DNA of 64,000 nucleotides, taken from NCBI GenBank assembly GCA_037953625.1, contig CM075650.1, positions 7,194,501-7,258,500 of the forward strand. The letters run 5' to 3'. This document shows positions 33,059 through 44,011 of the stretch, piece by piece. Source of the stretch: Crotalaria pallida. Its lineage: Eukaryota > Streptophyta > Magnoliopsida > Fabales > Fabaceae. Under the pieces are notes generated by a model, which saw nothing but the letters and a program-made list of their open reading frames with translations, did not search any database and was not told the DNA's origin. Every line of letters starts with the position of its first letter. The stretch's first letter is position 1. The translations under genes were made by a program, and so were the position numbers.

Positions 33059-35391
33059 ATGATGCAGGTAAAATAGAAAGAAAATAAATAGAACTCGTTT
33101 AATATTATTTTTGATTTACGGATTTATTTTTGCCTATTTGGTTCTGATTCATGGTGTTTTGCAGGCCGAAAATAATCAAACTAATGAGAATGTAGTTTCA
33201 AATGTTGATTCCAACAAGTCTTCCACTGAACTAGTCAAGGAGGGTCAAAATAATGTGAGCGAAGAGGAAGCTTCCTAGGCTGTCAAGAAAAGGAAAATTG
33301 GTTCCAAGGCCAATGATTCCACTACCGAAAATGAAGTTAAATCTTCTAGACAAAGATCTTGGACTTGGGATCATTTTACAAAGAATAATGATAAATCAAA
33401 TCCTAGAGCCTGCTGTAATTGGTGTGGGAAAAGCTATCACATAAAAATGGTACTAAAAATCTTTCTAACCATTTAGAACAACAGTGTAAGAAGTTTCCTA
33501 GGGAACATTTTGATGCTACTCAAAAAACTCTTTCTCTTCAACCATTAAAAAAGGAAGAAGGGAAAGGAGCAACTAGTTCTCTTGTTGGTATCGGCTTTGA
33601 TGCGGATACTTGTAGAAAAGCTCTAGCTAGGATGATAATTGTAGACGAGCTACCTTTTAAGTTTGTTGAGGGGGAGGGATTTCGCTACTTCGTGAGTATT
33701 GTGCAGCCTAGACTCTCAATTCCGAGTAGGATCACAATTGCTAGGGAATGTTGGGGCCTTTACACTGCTGAGAAACATAAAGTGAAAAGCATATTTTCGC
33801 AATCCAGCCAAGGCGTGTGCCTAACTACAGATTGTTGGACTTCGGTTCAAAATTTGAATTACCTTTGTCTTACTGCGCATTTTATTGATAATGATTGGAA
33901 GTTGCATAAACAGATTCTTAATTTTTGTCCAATTAAGGATCACAAAGGAGAGACAATAGGTAAAAAAATTGAAAAATGTCTAGAGAGTTGGTTGATAGGT
34001 AGAGTTTTTACCATCACAGTTGACAATGCTTCCTCAAATGATGTTGCTACTGCTTATTTAAAAGATAGAATGGAGGATTGGAATTCACATCCCTTAAGAG
34101 GAGAGCATATGCATGTGAGGTGTGCACACATATCATGAATCTCGTGGTTGGTGATGGGTTGAAAGATTTGCATGAGTCAATCAACAAAATTAGGAGTGCG
34201 GTTAGACATGTTCGTGCATCTCCGAGTCGAATGGATAGGTTTAAAAAATATTGCAAGGAAGCTAGAGTACAAGACGAGTCAAGTGTGCAATTGGATGTTC
34301 CCACTAGGTGGAACTTCACTTTTATTATGCTTGAAAGTGCACTGAAGTTTCAGAAGGGTTTTAAGAGAATGGGTGAGAAAAATAATGAATTTAAAAGTAT
34401 GCATGGTATGATCCCAAGGAGTGTTGATTGGGAAAATGCTAAATGCTTTGTTAAATTTCTGAAAATATTTTATGATATCACCAAGAAGATGTCGAGTTCA
34501 ACTTACGTGACTTCTTCTCTTTATTTCAATGAGCATTGTGTGATCATGCTGACATTGGACAAATGGATTGCAAGTCATGACCCATTACTTAGTACTATGG
34601 CTATAAAAATGAAAGCAAAGTATGTTAAGTATTAGGGGAATATTGAAAAGATGAATGTCATGATCTTTATTGCTATCATACTTGATCCTCAAAACAAGTT
34701 TTATTTTGTTAAGTGGGGTTTGGAGAAGATTCATGATAGGCACGACGCAAAATTTTTAATTGAAAAGATAAAGAGCACATTATATGGAATGTATGAAAGG
34801 TACAAGTTTTTCCGTGGTGAAGGTGAAGTAAATTCTGGACAGCATTCCCATGAAATGGCAAACTTTGATCCTGATGCAAATGCTGAAATTTCAATTGCTA
34901 TGGAGTTTGAGAAGGACATGAGTTTTAATGAGACAATGAGTAAAAATGAAGTAGATTTGTATCTCATGGAGGCTAGAGAGAAAAAAAGTCCTACTTTTGA
35001 CATCTTGAATTGGTGGAAGGTAAATTCCACCAAATATCCTATACTTGCTCAAATAGCTAGGGATGTGTTGGCCATGCTTGTGTCTAAAGTTGCTTCAGAG
35101 TCTGCTTTTAGTACAGGAGGTAGAGTCCTTAATTGTCATAGGAGCTCTCTTTCACTGAAGACAGTTGAAGCCTTGGTTTGCTCACAAAATTGGTTTCGTT
35201 CCGCCTCAGTTGCAACGGATGTTGAAGAGCTCTTGGAGGACTTGGAAAAACTTGAGAAAGGTATTTGCTTCTGTATATTATCAGCTATTTTTTTTTTTCA
35301 GTTTATAAATGTTGTATCTCATTCAATTTTTTTAGACCTTGAGCCAACTCCACAACTAAATGAAGATGATTGCAGTTCAGAATCTAATTAG
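33059..35391 (+). pseudogene. hAT (RICESLEEPER/DAYSLEEPER-type) transposase pseudogene
   Basis: Likely exons are 33059-33067, 33165-35260 and 35336-35391. In order: a BED zinc finger (SWTWDHFTKN, CCNWCGKSY, LSNHLEQQC), the RNase H-like catalytic region (LTTDCWTSVQNLNYLCLTAHF, ITVDNASSNDVA, VRCAH...MNLVVGDGL), the TRWNFTFIML motif, ILDPQNKFYFVKWGL, and the C-terminal hATC dimerisation region (DILNWWKVNSTKYPILAQ, VASESAFSTGG). Lesions: TAG at 33276-33278, a frameshift at about 33437-33445 in the BED finger, a two-base gain (extra AT) near 34128-34134, and a nonsense codon at 34633-34635 where the family has Trp. It cannot encode a full transposase. Confidence 0.9.
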
Positions 35392-35711
35392 TTTTGTAGT
35401 TGCAGCCTTCATTGTTGGTATGATGGACATGAAGGCAAATGCATTATTCTTATTCAATTTTTTGGTTGTTTTTTTAGGTGTGCATGCAGTTGCAAATTAT
35501 GATGGACATAAAGACAAATGCATTATTGTTATGAAATATCTTGGGCTATTAGACTTTATTTTGAATAGTCATTTGTTAGTGTATCACTAAATTTCTCATT
35601 GTTATGAATTTTATTGTCAAGAGTTGCATGGCTGAAACTTGAAATGTTTATTGTTTAGGTAGCTAATTCTCTTAAATTCAGTAGTTGTATGTGACTATGT
35701 GCACTTATGCA

Positions 35712-35870
35712 GTGAATTTTATGTGGCTGAATTTTATGTGCAATGAATTTTATATTGCTGAATTCAAAACAGGGAGGCTGAATTTTATGTGCAATGAATT
35801 ATATTGCTTTATTCAAAACAGGGAAAAAACAGTGGCTGAATTTTATGTGCATTGTGCAGTGAATTATTCT
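35712..35870 (+). repeat. Imperfect tandem repeats in the hAT tail
   Basis: Three to four units share GCTGAATTTTATGTGCAATG, and two also share ATTCAAAACAGGGA. The unit is about 50 bp. They lie between the transposase stop and the right subterminal region. Confidence 0.75.
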
Positions 35871-36089
35871 CATCACTTTACAGTGATGCATAATATGTAT
35901 CAAAACATAGGAAAAAAATGAAATTTGAAACCGAACCAAACCAGACCGAAACCGCAAGGTTTTATTTGGATTGGATTCAATTGGATTTGTTAATAAAATG
36001 GACCGATCCAAACCGAACCGCATGTATATTTTGTTATCGGATTGGATGATATTTTACCTCAAAACCGAACCGATCCGCGAACACCCCTA

Positions 36090-36829
36090 CATGAAGCACT
36101 TAGACATCCCTTCTTTACTATGGACCGTTACCAAAAATTAAGGTCGAATCTATCGATTTACAATGTCACGTGATTGGATCAGTGGCGTCAATTACTACAT
36201 AAGACTCCATGTTTGTGTTGTGTATTATTAGCTATAGTGAACTCAAGTGTATGTAATGGTGCATTCTCTAGGCGTTGGCTTTTGTTTCTTGGATTAGTGA
36301 AAAGTATAGAGGGTTTATTTCCCCCTCTCGATATGCCTAGTATTTGTAGATAAAAATTCATTGTCCAGAGAGAATCTTTCTCCATCTCCAATTTTGTATT
36401 GTGAAAATGTAAATTATAAGCATTTCACTATTGATGCATAAAATCTTGCTTTGACTGGCTAGCATGTGTATGTTATGATCGAGGAGATATTGAACTTGCA
36501 AGTAATCACTTTGGTCATTAGCAAGATGTAGCACATAATATTTGATGTTGAGTTGACAATAATGTGTTTGGTGATGATCTTCTTCACGTTGATTAAGCCA
36601 ATAATGGAATAAGCTGAAGGTGCAATGGGAACAACAATAATTCATGTAAATACATCTAAAACGATAACAACCAAGTCTTTATTTTATTAGGTAAGGTTGG
36701 CTACATGTATCAAACAATGTCATAAAGGTTTATCATATATCATGTTTTTTGATAAAGTATTTATCTCCATATCTTTCTTAATTGTTTCGCTTGTAGTTTT
36801 TTTTTTTTTTGCCTTCCTCTTTCTCTAGC
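36090..36829. other. Unassigned DNA between hAT element and LINE fragment
   Basis: No clear gene. Searched on the minus strand for the missing DUF1262 first exon without success. Confidence 0.35.
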
Positions 36830-37125
36830 ATTTGAAGTAACATCTATTTGATCGACCTCCAAATTGGAGCTTCTACATGATCTTTTTAACATATGCTCAA
36901 ATTACTTAAGATAAGATTTAACCATCTTTTTTACAATAGGTGTAACTCCAATTCTTTCTCAAATAGACTCATTACTAATCCAATTTTATTTGATGTGCTC
37001 ACTCATCTAGTGCAATATCCTCATCTTTGCTACATAAAGTTTATTCTCTTGTTGGCATTTTGCGCCCAACATTCGATCCCATGCAACAGCGCTAGCCTTA
37101 TAGTAGTGTGGTAGAACTTACCTTA
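36830..37125 (-). pseudogene. Non-LTR reverse transcriptase C-terminal fragment
   Basis: Minus-strand translation gives GKFYHTTIR...LALLHGIECWA, then KMRILHWM, RIGVTPIVKKMV and a run like LKxFEHMLKRS. This is the conserved tail (RPAMLYGxECWAVK ... EMRMLRWM ... GVAPI) of a widespread plant non-LTR retroelement. Small indels and stops make it a pseudogene. Confidence 0.8.
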
Positions 37126-37171
37126 CTTTAAGTTTGAATAACACCTTTCTATTACATAACACACACAAAGC

Positions 37172-38158
37172 TAGGGATGTAAGTGGGTCAAAACCGTCCC
37201 ACAAACCCGATAAACCTGAACCAACCTGACCTATATTTGGTGGGTTGGGCCAATTTAACGGGTTGAGTTGGTTCTTTTAGCAACCCAATTAAGTTTGGGT
37301 AGGGTCATGAGTTTGTTTTTTTAAAAACCAATTAACCCAATCCAACCCGCTAATCCAAATTTATTTTAATATTTATTTATTTATTTATTTATGCATATTA
37401 TGCTTAAGCTTTAATTACTGTACACTAGAAAAAACTAAGTTACGACTTATTACTTACTACTTAAACCTTCCACCTTGAAACAATTATATGAAATATAAAG
37501 ATCTAAGTGCCAACAATTCCTTTTCCATATCTTACAGGAGTGTGTACTGCTTTTATTTATTATGTGTTTCAACAATTTAGTTCATGACTTGATACTAGAG
37601 ATTTTTTTTTTTGTCTATACTATTTGGCCAGTACCACATATGTCCCTAAGAGCACCTTTAATATCAAGGAACCTAAAGACTAATCCTGCCTCTACCAGCG
37701 GGCTGTGTTAATCGGGAATCGAACCTGAGACTTCTTAGTCTCAGGCCCCATTCTCAAGTTCTCAAGTTGGCAGGATCGCACTACTTGAGCCAACCCCGTT
37801 GATAATACTAGAGAATTTTATTTTAATGTTTTTGGACAATTTGATTTTGGTTCATGACTTACCGTTAAATTATGTAGTTATGTTGTTTATGGATAATATT
37901 TAATTATTTATTTATATGATTTGTGTTGTATTTTCAATTTTTTTTAATTTTTCAGAAATGAGAACAAATAGACTTAATCACCCAAACCAAACCAATCCGA
38001 ACTATAAAGTAATTAGAAGGGCTTGGGTTCGTTCGGTTTTGACACTCAAATATAAAGTAATTCAACTCAACCCAACCTAATCTATTTTGGGTGGGTCAGA
38101 CACTTAACCTCATAAAAAATCATCCCAACCCAACCCAACCCATTAGGAGTACATCCCT
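37172..38158. mobile_element. Non-autonomous hAT-like element with (C/T)AGGGATGTA ends, carrying a SINE
   Basis: The left end TAGGGATGTAAGTGGGTC and the right end CCCATTAGGAGTACATCCCTG are inverted copies. Subterminal CCCAACC/GGGTTGG motifs cluster at both ends. The flanks CACAAAGC and CCCAAAGT match at 6 of 8 positions, a plausible worn target duplication. The interior lacks a transposase and is interrupted by a SINE at about 37610-37805. Confidence 0.65.
37602..37805 (-). mobile_element. tRNA-derived SINE copy 2
   Basis: On the minus strand it begins ATCAACGGGGTTGGCTCAAG, has a box B-like GGTTCGATTCCC, and ends in an A run (T run at 37600-37612 on plus). The trailing part (GGTTCCTTGATATTAAAGGT) is shared with the copy at about 49172-49372. 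It is nested in the hAT-like element. Confidence 0.75.
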
Positions 38159-38461
38159 GCCCAAAGTGCTCCTCCATTTCATTCTCCTGGTTTGAATCCA
38201 ATGATTTACTTCTCCTTCTATTTCTGCATCATGCTAAATGATAAAAAAACGTGAATCACATTAGTCCCTAACACTAATGATTGTTAGTAGTCCTTAACGT
38301 GGACTAACAGAATGACAAAATCGACGTCGTTTTGGCCAAAAAAATAAACAAAGTTGGTTGACTATTGATCAAATTAGTCTCTACGATTATTGGCCCCAGT
38401 CAAATTAATCTCTAACTTTGTGGATCACTAATACCAAATACTAACGTAACTCATTTTTATT

Positions 38462-38945
38462 ATGACAAGTAGGGGTGTTCAAATCCAAACCAATAAAAAA
38501 AAAAACCACAAACCTATCAAAAAACCGAAACTGCAATGAAACCAAATTTGTTTGGATGCTTTTGGATTGATTATTGAAATACCGGTTGGTTTTTGGTTTT
38601 AGTTTTAAAAACCGATTCGGACCGTATTGGACCGCTAGTTATAAAGAAATACACGAAAATACACTGGTTTAGACTTAATAACTTAATATGTATATGCACA
38701 CTGCACATATGGACAATGTTATCTTAGTTTGTGCTAATTAGAATATCAACAACGATAGTTGCCTTCATGCATATATGTTTATGACTTGTAGCAAAAAAAT
38801 AAATGTTTATGACCAAATAATTAATTTTTATAAAAATTATATAAAAGTTTTTAAACTAAAATAGGACTGAATCAAACCAAAACCGCATGTTTTATTTTGG
38901 ATTTGACAGTATTGGATTTTATCATTTTATAATTTTATAATATAA
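38462..38945. mobile_element. Fragment of hAT element of the TAGGGGTGTTC family
   Basis: Starts with TAGGGGTGTTCAAATCCAAA, the same terminal sequence as the 32279-36089 transposon. Near 38870-38930 it has CAAACCAAAACCGCATGTTT, resembling that element's right subterminal region. The right terminus itself is missing, probably lost at the Stowaway boundary. Confidence 0.6.
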
Positions 38946-38947
38946 TA

Positions 38948-39240
38948 CTCCATCTGCTCCTATATATAGGTCACCTTCTAGAAGAAATCTTTGGTCCTAT
39001 ATATAAGTCACTTTATATTTCCTATGCATCATTAATTGTTTTTTCTCTTTTTTGCCCTTATTAAATGTTTTGACTAACTATGTTTTTTTTTCTATTCATT
39101 AATGAATGTGAACTTTCCAAGAAAGTGGAGGGGATAAAATTGTAATGTTACAATATATTCTCATAAAATTCACAAAACTAACTACTTTCCTTAGTCCGGG
39201 GAATACGGTTAAGTATGCCCTATATATAGGACCGGAGGGA

Positions 39241-39241
<1 letters not shown>
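38948..39241. mobile_element. Stowaway-like miniature with TA target duplication
   Basis: Left end CTCCATCTGCTCCTATATAT, right end CCTATATATAGGACCGGAGG followed by GAG, flanked by TA. The inverted ends and TA duplication fit the Stowaway family. It abuts the (TAA)n tract into which the Helitron inserted. Confidence 0.85.
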
Positions 39242-39273
<32 letters not shown>

Positions 39274-39280
39274 TACTAAT

Positions 39281-39317
<37 letters not shown>
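39242..39317 (+). repeat. (TAA)n microsatellite, left flank of Helitron
   Basis: Two runs of TAA triplets separated by a short AT-rich gap lead directly into the Helitron 5' end. The same triplet continues on the far side at 42583-42611. Confidence 0.9.
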
Positions 39318-39318
<1 letters not shown>

Positions 39319-39858
39319 CTATACTATTCTATAAAGGAAACACACTTTTTTAACTAATAACTAAAAAGGTAGTTGGCGTAAATTAGCTTATACCTATTTT
39401 ACCCTTTTACTTATCTTAATTTACACAATGACCTTGCAACTATTTGTACCATTCTTCTTCCACATTATGCAACAAGTTGGAAAAAAGGGTAAAAATGAAC
39501 AATCATAATATGTAACTAACAAATGCAGTTTCTCCTACTGACAACCACGGCAGTTTACAAGCAAATAAAAATCAAAACCACCCTAAAACTACAACTAGAT
39601 AAAATTTTGCAGTTCCATAAACAACTCAATCTCTCCCTTAAAAAAACTGCTTCAACAACTACAGCATCAACTTTAGTTTCCATGAGACGTGTGAATTCCT
39701 CTGTTTAAAAACTGCAGCATCAAGTACAGTAGTTTCTACTATCTAATTTCTGACTCTGTAATTTCTTTGTATGAAAATGAAAATTACAAAACTCCCTCCT
39801 ATACGTTTTTTGCTTTTTATCTGTTTTTTTTGTTGAAAAGTATGTGTGGCACTTGCGG

Positions 39859-39909
39859 CAGCGCCATGTTGTTGCTTATTTCTCAGCGCCATGTTGTTGC
39901 TTATTTCTC
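39859..39909 (+). repeat. 25-bp tandem duplication inside the Helitron
   Basis: AGCGCCATGTTGTTGCTTAT plus TTCTC occurs twice in a row. Confidence 0.8.
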
Positions 39910-40838
39910 TCTATTTTTATGTGTGTTTATTTCTCATGTTACTATTAAAATTAGATCTGATCAGTTTGTTTTTGCAGTAGTGTCCTGTTGTTGTTTATTG
40001 ACTTTTGTTGTGCTTATTTCACTTGGTTTTTTTCCCTTATTTCTCATGTTTTTTTTATTACTATCTATTTGTATTAGATTTGGTTTACAATTTTTAATAG
40101 TTTTCTTTATTCTGGGTTTATGAACTACTATCACTTATATATATTATAAGTGATTCTTTTAACCTTTTGTTATATTCAGATTGTAATGGATCGAACAAAA
40201 AAAGTCAGAGTTGATTACCTTATCAAATCATAAATTTTTCGGATCTTCGCAACAATCACAAATAGAGAAGGCTACTGCCGTTATATAAGGCTAAGTTGCT
40301 TCTAGCTTTATGCCATGCAGCAGATTATGCGTCAACCCCATAATCAGCCCATTCTGATTTATGCTCCCTCAAGAAACAAGCAAGCAAAGCATGAGGAACA
40401 TTCTGCAGAGTACCATTTTAAAGAGATAAACATAATTAAATTAAAGGTATGTCTTCCCCTTCCAAATACTCTATTTTATTGTTTTTTATTAAATTACATT
40501 TTTTTATAATTCTTTTTCTTAATTTTTTTTAAGTGAGTAAGCACATATGGGCTTCCCGCAAAATTTTTATCATTCTTATCCACACATATGGCTCCTCCTG
40601 GAATTTTTATAACATTTGGATTATATTTATCACCAAATTTTGATATTTGCCACTTTGTTGTTCATGTGATTCAGACCAATTTTTTATTCATCTTTGTAAC
40701 AGAGTGTAACACGGAAGAACCATCCTGCAACACAACCATCGAGCAGGAAATCCATGATTGGAATTCAAGAGAAAGAGAGCGCGGATCATTCTTCCTAAAA
40801 TAGTTACTTACATTCAATTTCCTTATCTTGCTTTGCAG

Positions 40839-40936
40839 AGGAAAATGTGAGCCGGTAAATTGGAACCGCAATGGAACAAGGCGGAACTGGAGAGGTGTTA
40901 TGTAGCATATAGGAAGTATGGGAATAACAGACGAAG
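40839..40936 (+). pseudogene. Captured exon of ALWAYS EARLY (LIN-9/ALY) SANT-type region
   Basis: After an acceptor (TTGCAG to 40838) the frame reads RKM, a TGA stop, then AGKLEPQWNKAELERCYVAY and RKYGNNRRR before a donor at 40937. It aligns residue for residue with my recollection of plant ALY proteins (RKKLADKLGPQW...ELxRFYxAYRKYGKDWKK), including the exon border after the double-basic end. ALY proteins are the plant LIN-9 homologues of DREAM/MuvB-type cell-cycle complexes. The in-frame stop and loss of the Trp in the DWKK motif show it is not functional here. Neighbouring segments (40315-40446, 40703-40800) have exon-like borders but I cannot assign them. Confidence 0.65.
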
Positions 40937-42269
40937 GTGCATTTCTGTTTCTTGGTATTTTCTCCCATCATCTTCCATGTTCATTGGAAATTTGGTGGCA
41001 GTTGTACTTGCTCTTTTTGCTTCCTTTGATTATTATCTTGACTTAAACGTAGTTATTTATTAAAATTTATTAAGATTATTCACCATTCATAAAATGAATT
41101 TTCAGATTGTTGAAGTTGAAACATATCAGTAGAAACGTTGAAGGTTTTTTACAATATGATCAAGGTACATATTACTACAGTACTTGAGTCTGTAGCTATA
41201 TAGTATCTTGAGCCTTATCAATATGCACCCGCCTTTAATTTCTGAAATTCAGCGTTGTTTTTGATTGTGTTCATTTTTTTCCTCATCTTATTTGGCTAAT
41301 TATATGATTGATACTTCGCTTATTTGTACCTCTTTCACTCTTCTTTAGTGATTTTATCAACTCTATTTGCTTATTAATGTGAGAGATGGGGATGGGCACA
41401 AATGAAGATTTGGGAACTCATAACTTTTATTTACTGCTTAGAAACTTATTCTCTCTTATAATATAATTATTTCAATTTGTATAGTTGTGTCAAGTAGAAC
41501 TTAAGTGGTGCATATCTAATTGGCTTCTATGCTGTGAATTATTTATGTTCTCAATTTTTCATATGTAGGTTGCACAAAATTGTTAGTTTTCCAAATTAAT
41601 TTCATGTTTTACTAAAGTACCTGGTTCAAAATTTGTTTTTATGATTCCTTATGTGATTGAACGTTCTCATTCCATTATGATCTACTTCCTCATCATTAAT
41701 ATTTTCATTTTAATTTTAATTTAATAGGGTGTAGAGTGTTTCTAATTATGCACGTGGGGCAAACCCTCTCCCTCCTACGTATTGATATTTAAGGATGTAT
41801 GAAGGTGGTGTCTCAATGGATTCTTTCTAGATTCTAGATGTACATAATGCCACAATTTCTTACAAAAGAATGCATGACAAAATTTGGCCTACATTTAGAA
41901 ACCATGGTTAAAGTTGAAGGTCTATATGCCAACAAGCTATTGGTTACCCCAAGACCTGATGACACAAAGCAGCATGAGATGATATAACAATGATAGGAAT
42001 AAGTTTATGTAGCATTGACTTCTATGTGTATATTTTGAAAATCTAATATTGAAATTGAAACTTGGTTTTTAATAGACTCCAACAATTTAGTAGTTGTGAC
42101 CCACATATGGATTTCTATGGTAATAACAGAAAAATGTGGGTGAAAGAGTAAAAAGAATGTAAAATAACAACAAAACAATGCATGAATAATTCCATTGAAA
42201 TTATGTGGTTCCATATTATAGAACTTCACAAGTAAGAATGAACACAATTAATAAATTCTAACTTCACAA

Positions 42270-42581
42270 AATTGAACATCTTTAATATATAAGATGACAT
42301 TCATAATTACCAATTTTACAATATATTATTTTACTATAAACAACTCTTTACGACAAAAACATGACAATGAGATGCATGTCGAGACGCTAGGGTTTGATAG
42401 ATGGTTAACGCTAAATTTTACTACGTCAAGTTATGAAAACTCTATTACGTCATACATCTAGACAAACACATTAAATAACATTCATAAAGACCGATTTTTC
42501 AAAATAACCTTTTACTATAAACAACTCTTTACGACAAAAACATGACAATGGCAATGCGGGACGACAGACACGGACACGCTA

Positions 42582-42582
<1 letters not shown>
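42270..42582 (+). repeat. Duplicated Helitron 3' terminal region
   Basis: Two direct copies of the terminal block ACTATAAACAACTCTTTACG plus ACAAAAACATGACAATG lie at about 42344-42380 and 42515-42550. Each is followed by a GC-richer stretch with CGCTAG, ending at about 42392 and 42582. Confidence 0.8.

Positions 42583-42611
<29 letters not shown>
42583..42611 (+). repeat. (TAA)n microsatellite, right flank of Helitron / FCF1 leader
   Basis: Pure TAA run between the Helitron end and the GC-rich FCF1 leader. It is continuous in type with 39242-39317. Confidence 0.9.
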
Positions 42612-42614
<3 letters not shown>

Positions 42615-42707
42615 CTCCCCTCGCTCAAAAGTCAAAAGCCAAAAACACAAAACCCATTCGCCGCTCTCCGCGACGCTCGTCCCCGCGCCGCCATTTCCAA
42701 TCCGAGG
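42612..42707 (+). other. FCF1 5' untranslated exon 1
   Basis: A GC-rich stretch (TCCCCGCGCCGCCATTTCC) ends at a strong splice donor, GAGG then GTGAGT, at 42708. The matching acceptor is ATCATTAG ending at 43980, followed by the leader of the coding exon. The transcription start is not visible and may lie in the microsatellite or the Helitron. Confidence 0.6.
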
Positions 42708-43019
42708 GTGAGTTGTTACTCTGTTAATTCTCTCTTTGCATTCTATAATAATGCTTTCCCTTCTTTGTTCGTTTTCTGTTATTTTCTCTACAACTAGTTA
42801 CTTTTTTTTTTTTTGCTAAACCCACCACCTTCATTTGAGTCAATAGTCCTTGTTTAGTGTTTCTCTCATACCTAGCTTTTCTTCGAATTCATTATTTTAT
42901 TATCTCATGTTGGTGTTGCCATATACTCCCTCTTTCGTTTCATTTCATATGATGTTCATGGAGTTTCTGTCTTATGTATCGTATATATTATTCTTTTACA
43001 AAATCCAATACCATGTTTT

Positions 43020-43272
43020 TCAGTTTACCAACTTAGTCCTTGAAAATGTGTAAATACCAACTTGGTCCCTCAAAATGTATTGATGTATCAATTTGGTTCC
43101 TCAAGATTATCAGAAATACTAATATTTGGTTCCTAAAATATGAAAATCTTGAGGAACCACCTTGGTACGTTAAAAAAAATAAATTGGGGGACCAAGTTGG
43201 TCTAATGGTATTTACACATTTTTGGGACTAGATTGGTACACTGAAAAAAATCCGGGACGAAGTTGGTACTTC
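43020..43272. mobile_element. Foldback-like repeat in FCF1 leader intron
   Basis: The left side (ACCAACTTAGTCCTTGAAAA, ACCAACTTGGTCCCTCAAAA) is the approximate reverse complement of the right side (GGGACTAGATTGGTACACTG, GGACGAAGTTGGTACTTCAC). Non-coding, about 250 bp. Confidence 0.5.
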
Positions 43273-43509
43273 ACTTTTAATGTTATTTATTACCCTCTCT
43301 TTTTCACTTCCTATATCTTTTTTCTTTCTTCAACAAAAAGTCGAAATATCCCAAATTCTCACTTCATTTAACCATTTTTTAAAACTTGTGTATAATTTTA
43401 AAATATTAAAATACACAACTTATGGAACGGAAGGAGTATTGAATTTTGTTTGGGTGCCGGGGATTTTCTTTCTCAAACATACATATTGGTGTGGTGTGTT
43501 TATCTGTTT

Positions 43510-43832
43510 GGTTAAATTACTCATTTGCTTATTTACCTTATTTTTCGCTTTTAAATATGTCCCTCATGTTTCTTTTCATTGCCAATTTGTTTCCCGTTTC
43601 ACTGTTCATCCTACGTAGATCAATATGATATGTCCACGTGTCATTTCTCTCTTTCCAATGATGGAAATGTGGACCAATATAATAGTGACATGTAGAATAA
43701 ATAGTGACTAGTGACATAGGGACCAACTTGATTGCGAAAAGAAACGTGATAGACCAATATGATACCAAAAAAACGCGAGAGATCAATTTGATGGTGAAAA
43801 ATAAGGTAAGGGATCAAATGAGCAGTTTAACC
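43510..43832. mobile_element. MULE-like miniature, copy 1 (9-bp target duplication)
   Basis: Ends GGTTAAATTACTCATTTG and CAAATGAGCAGTTTAACC are inverted, and similarity extends over about 100 bp on each side. Flanks TATCTGTTT and TATATGTTT match at 8 of 9 positions. The long inverted repeats and 9-bp duplication fit Mutator-like elements. It lies in the FCF1 leader intron; copy 2 is at 63483-63816. Confidence 0.8.
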
Positions 43833-44011
43833 TATATGTTTTGTTACATATGTTATGTTCTTGTGTAAGAAAAATGTGTGTTGTTCATTATGGATGTAAT
43901 TTTTTTTTTTTCTAATTGTTTGCATTATCTGATGTTGGTGTACTACTACCACCATTACAACAACACTTTCTGATCATTAGGGTTTCTCAAAATCTTCACA
44001 ATCAACCAACA

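Larger units (their letters stand above)
32279..36089 (+). mobile_element. hAT transposon with terminal repeats, transposase broken
   Basis: The ends are inverted copies: TAGGGGTGTTC at the left and GAACACCCCTA at the right, followed inward by clustered CCGAACCG motifs on both sides, the hAT subterminal pattern. Between them lies a BED/hAT transposase gene (listed separately) in the plus orientation. A GC-rich leader with CTCTCTC and CCGTCGCCG text occupies 32460-32850. I could not match 8-bp target duplications (GTATTGAC against CATGAAGC). The element lies immediately upstream of the truncated DUF1262 gene. Confidence 0.85.
39318..42582 (+). mobile_element. Non-autonomous Helitron, 3265 bp, with captured host exon
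   Basis: The 5' end is TCTATACTATTCTATAAAGG preceded by A; the 3' end is GACACGGACACGCTAG followed by T. Both match the Helitron rule of insertion between A and T with no target duplication. Both flanks are TAA microsatellite, so the insertion point is inside a pre-existing repeat and the boundaries are well fixed. No Rep/helicase gene is present. The interior includes a fragment of an ALWAYS EARLY/LIN-9 gene (40839-40936), several unassigned spliced-looking segments, and a second, internal 3' terminus near 42412. It ends about 125 bases before the FCF1 first splice donor. Confidence 0.88.

Noticed and set aside
39767..40123. 118-codon hydrophobic frame inside the Helitron
   Set aside because: T-rich sequence gives chance hydrophobic translations; no homology recognised and no start context of note.
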